Assembly (NCBI GenBank): GCA_022844135.1 | Contig: JALHMG010000001.1 | Location: 182,249-246,248, forward strand | DNA from: Lysobacterales bacterium | GTDB taxonomy: Bacteria > Pseudomonadota > Gammaproteobacteria > Xanthomonadales > SZUA-5 | DNA length: 64,000 bases | Direction: 5' to 3' | In this document: positions 62,125-64,000 of the stretch, one piece after another | Layout: each line of letters starts with the position of its first letter | How positions within the stretch are numbered: position 1 is the first letter of the stretch | Notes under the pieces: generated by a model | Told to the model about the DNA's origin: nothing | Database searches by the model: none | What the model saw: the letters and a program-made list of their open reading frames with translations, nothing else | Program-made: the position numbers and the translations under genes

Positions 62125-63846
62125 ATGCCGACAACTCCGAGTCGCTGGATGTGGCTGTTGTGCTGGACGCTGGTCGGCAGCGTGTGGGCAGCAACGTCGG
62201 AGGGCGAAAAACTGGAGGCTCTGGCGCGCTCGCGCGATCCGACGCTTGAGCTTGAAGCGATGGCTGTCTTGCAATCCGCGCTCGCGAATGGCGACACCAG
62301 AGTCGAAGCCCTGGCCAGCTTTCATCTTGCCCAGGTGGACCTCCAGCAAGGGCGACTAGCGTTGGCTATGCAGCGCGCTGAGCACGCTGAGCGGATTTTT
62401 GCCGAACTCGGCGAGTCCTTCGATGTTGGGCGCGCTCGGCGCCGACAGGGCGACATATGGAGCCGGCTCGAAGACGCCTCAGCAGCAGTCGAGCGTTTGA
62501 CCTCGGCGGGTGCCGCTTTTCGGGCCGCTGCTGGGATAGTGCCGGAGACTGACATCGAGCTGCAATTGGCGCACCTCGATGCTGCGATCGGCAACGCGCT
62601 GCGCGAGCGTTCGCCGGAAGTGGCCCGGGAACACTACCAAGAGGCACTGCGTCGTTATCGTACGCTCGACTTTGCGGCTGGGATCGATGGCGTCCAGGCG
62701 AACCTGGGCACGGTGGCGCAGACGCTCGGCGATTTGCCTGGCGCTGACGCGCTGTTCGCCGCAGCGGAGCAAGGCGCCCGTGAGCGTCGCGACGACTACT
62801 TACGCAGCATTGTGCTGGCGAATCGTGCCGCGGTTGCGAATCTGCGACAGGATTACGAGCGCGCGCTGGAACTGGCACAGTCCAGCCTCGAGTTGGCCCG
62901 AGGCGATAATCGATCCACCGGCATACTAACGGCCTTGCTCCGTATCGCCCAGGCACAGCGCGGCCTGAGCGACGCCGATGCAGCGCTTGAAAGCCTGCGC
63001 GCTGCTATCGCCACGTTTGGCGACGCCCCGCCGCCGGATCTGTCCGCGGAAATTCTCGCCGAGGCGATTGCATTGTTGCGCGCTCAAGGCGAGCTCGCCG
63101 AGGCCCTGGATCTGTCCGAGCGTCGTGCGGCCTTGCGCGCGCCGCGTGGCGATGAAGCGATGTTGGGTTTCTGGCGAGCGCGCTTCGAGAGCGAACGAAA
63201 AGATGCGGAGATCCTTCAAATGGCGCACAAACACGCCCAGCAATCGGTGTTGATGGTCGCTGTAGCGCTGGTTGCTCTCATGGCGATCGGTCTGCTGGCG
63301 ATGCTTTTCGCCCGGCACCGTCTTGCCGAAACTGCGCGGCGCATCGAGCACGAACAAAATACTCGCCTCCAGTCGGCGTTGGCCGACGTTGAACGCCTAT
63401 CGCGAACCGACGGGCTCACCGGGCTGTGCAACCGCCGCGCTGCAGAGCTATGGTGGCTCGACAACGCCAATGCCGGTACTGTCCTGGCGCTAGCCGATAT
63501 CGATCATTTCAAAGCGATTAACGATGCACAGGGTCATGCGGTGGGCGATTTGGTGCTGAAGAAAGTTGCGGATGCGCTGACCGCCGCTGTTGGCGACGGT
63601 CTCGCAGCTCGCTGGGGCGGCGAGGAGTTCCTGTTGGGATTTTCCGACGAAGCGCGCGCGAGAGATGCGTTGGATCGCATCGTCCCGGCGCTCGCTACAA
63701 CCTCGGCGTTGCCCAACCTCGTGCAGCTTACGATCGGCGTCGCCCGGCGGCGGCCCGATGAGACCCTCGGGGAACTGGTGCGCCGCGCCGATGCAGCCCT
63801 GTATGCGGGCAAGAACAGCGGTCGCAACAGAATTGTCTGGGCCTAG
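62125..63846 (+). CDS. TPR-containing membrane diguanylate cyclase (GGDEF)
   Basis: 573 aa. Signal peptide MPTTPSRWMWLLCWTLVGSVWA, periplasmic TPR-like helices to about residue 370, one transmembrane segment (SVLMVAVALVALMAIGLLAM), then a short coiled coil and a GGDEF domain. SRTDGLTGLCNRRAAE, LALADIDHFKAINDAQGHAVGD and WGGEEFLLGF (498-502) suggest an active cyclase; RPDETLGELVRRADAALYAGK closes it. No RxxD inhibitory site is evident before GGEEF. It should make c-di-GMP in response to a periplasmic cue. Its TAG stop lies in the CTAG at the MITE edge. Confidence 0.92.
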   Translation: MPTTPSRWMWLLCWTLVGSVWAATSEGEKLEALARSRDPTLELEAMAVLQSALANGDTRVEALASFHLAQVDLQQGRLALAMQRAEHAERIFAELGESFDVGRARRRQGDIWSRLEDASAAVERLTSAGAAFRAAAGIVPETDIELQLAHLDAAIGNALRERSPEVAREHYQEALRRYRTLDFAAGIDGVQANLGTVAQTLGDLPGADALFAAAEQGARERRDDYLRSIVLANRAAVANLRQDYERALELAQSSLELARGDNRSTGILTALLRIAQAQRGLSDADAALESLRAAIATFGDAPPPDLSAEILAEAIALLRAQGELAEALDLSERRAALRAPRGDEAMLGFWRARFESERKDAEILQMAHKHAQQSVLMVAVALVALMAIGLLAMLFARHRLAETARRIEHEQNTRLQSALADVERLSRTDGLTGLCNRRAAELWWLDNANAGTVLALADIDHFKAINDAQGHAVGDLVLKKVADALTAAVGDGLAARWGGEEFLLGFSDEARARDALDRIVPALATTSALPNLVQLTIGVARRRPDETLGELVRRADAALYAGKNSGRNRIVWA

Positions 63847-64000
63847 TGTGGTGTCCCAAAAATAACTGGAATTATGTCCGTGTCTTTCGACCCGAATGCT
63901 ACGTTGCTTTTAGCCCGTCGGCGCAGCCGCCGGGCGTTCGGTCGATCGCGCGGCATGCCGCGCGAGCTGATCGCCCTCACGGTCGCCATAGCGCTGCTAT
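63843..64000. mobile_element. MITE-like element, copy 2 (runs off the window)
   Basis: The same left end as the element at 28116: CTAG, then GTGGTGTCCCAAAAATAACT and GGAATTATGTCCG(T/C)GTCTTTCGACCC. Its interior order differs: the CGCCATAGCGCTGCTAT block, close to the left end in copy 1 (28189), here comes after the GCGGCATGCCGCG hairpin (63984). The CTAG includes the stop codon of the cyclase gene. Confidence 0.85.

Overview
The window is a high-GC bacterial chromosome segment, most consistent with a gammaproteobacterium of the Lysobacterales (Xanthomonadales) type. The support is the gene set: GspGHIJK pseudopilins divergent from bioA, hflK-hflC, a RapA-type Swi2/Snf2 ATPase, parC-rnt, a YggX-type iron protein, rph and aroE behind a DegQ/MucD-type protease. 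No rRNA is present, so the taxonomic call is an inference. There is one tRNA gene, tRNA-Val(CAC).

Layout. 0-4.6 kb: palindromic repeat clusters bracket a divergent gene pair (a NACHT-FGE STAND protein and a DUF4062/TIR-like protein) that share a near-identical glycine-rich segment. 4.6-11.3 kb: amidohydrolase, ABC-2 exporter pair, ECF sigma factor, CaiB-type CoA transferase and a CpcT/CpeT-like lipoprotein. 11.4-15.7 kb: bioA divergent from gspGHIJK. 15.7-19 kb: orphan antitoxin, HerA-like ATPase, and a DUF433/DUF5615 toxin-antitoxin pair whose toxin is decayed. 19-26.7 kb: HemJ-like protein, zinc-ribbon protein and flavoprotein as one overlapping unit, then an SDR-photolyase unit, then parC-rnt. 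26.7-36.3 kb: tRNA-Val, hicAB, yggX, a MITE, rapA, an ExoD-like gene, hflKC, and a two-gene Schlafen-like/ParA operon. 36.4-50.9 kb: secreted S9 peptidase, Sel1-repeat protein, a GYF-RDD-pilin-like fusion, an arginine-deiminase-like enzyme, two small Skp-like proteins, DegQ, AroE, RNase PH and a secreted subtilase.

51-64 kb is an accessory zone. It holds three copies of a dispersed repeat, a transposase remnant, a truncated VOC gene, an unusual MbtH-domain protein with a secretion/membrane signal and an acidic tail, an hsdR remnant, a phage-lysozyme remnant, several genes of lower GC with no recognisable function, and an intact AAA-ATPase/subtilase pair matching the IetAS antiphage system. 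The window closes with a TPR-GGDEF diguanylate cyclase whose stop codon abuts a second MITE copy.

The strongest leads for new biology are the NACHT-FGE/DUF4062 pair with its shared tag, the Schlafen-like/ParA operon, the exported MbtH-domain protein, and the MITE family that sits on TAG stop codons. Many genes are translationally coupled by 1-4 nt overlaps (ATGA, GTGA, TTGA, TGATG), which was used to choose several non-ATG starts.
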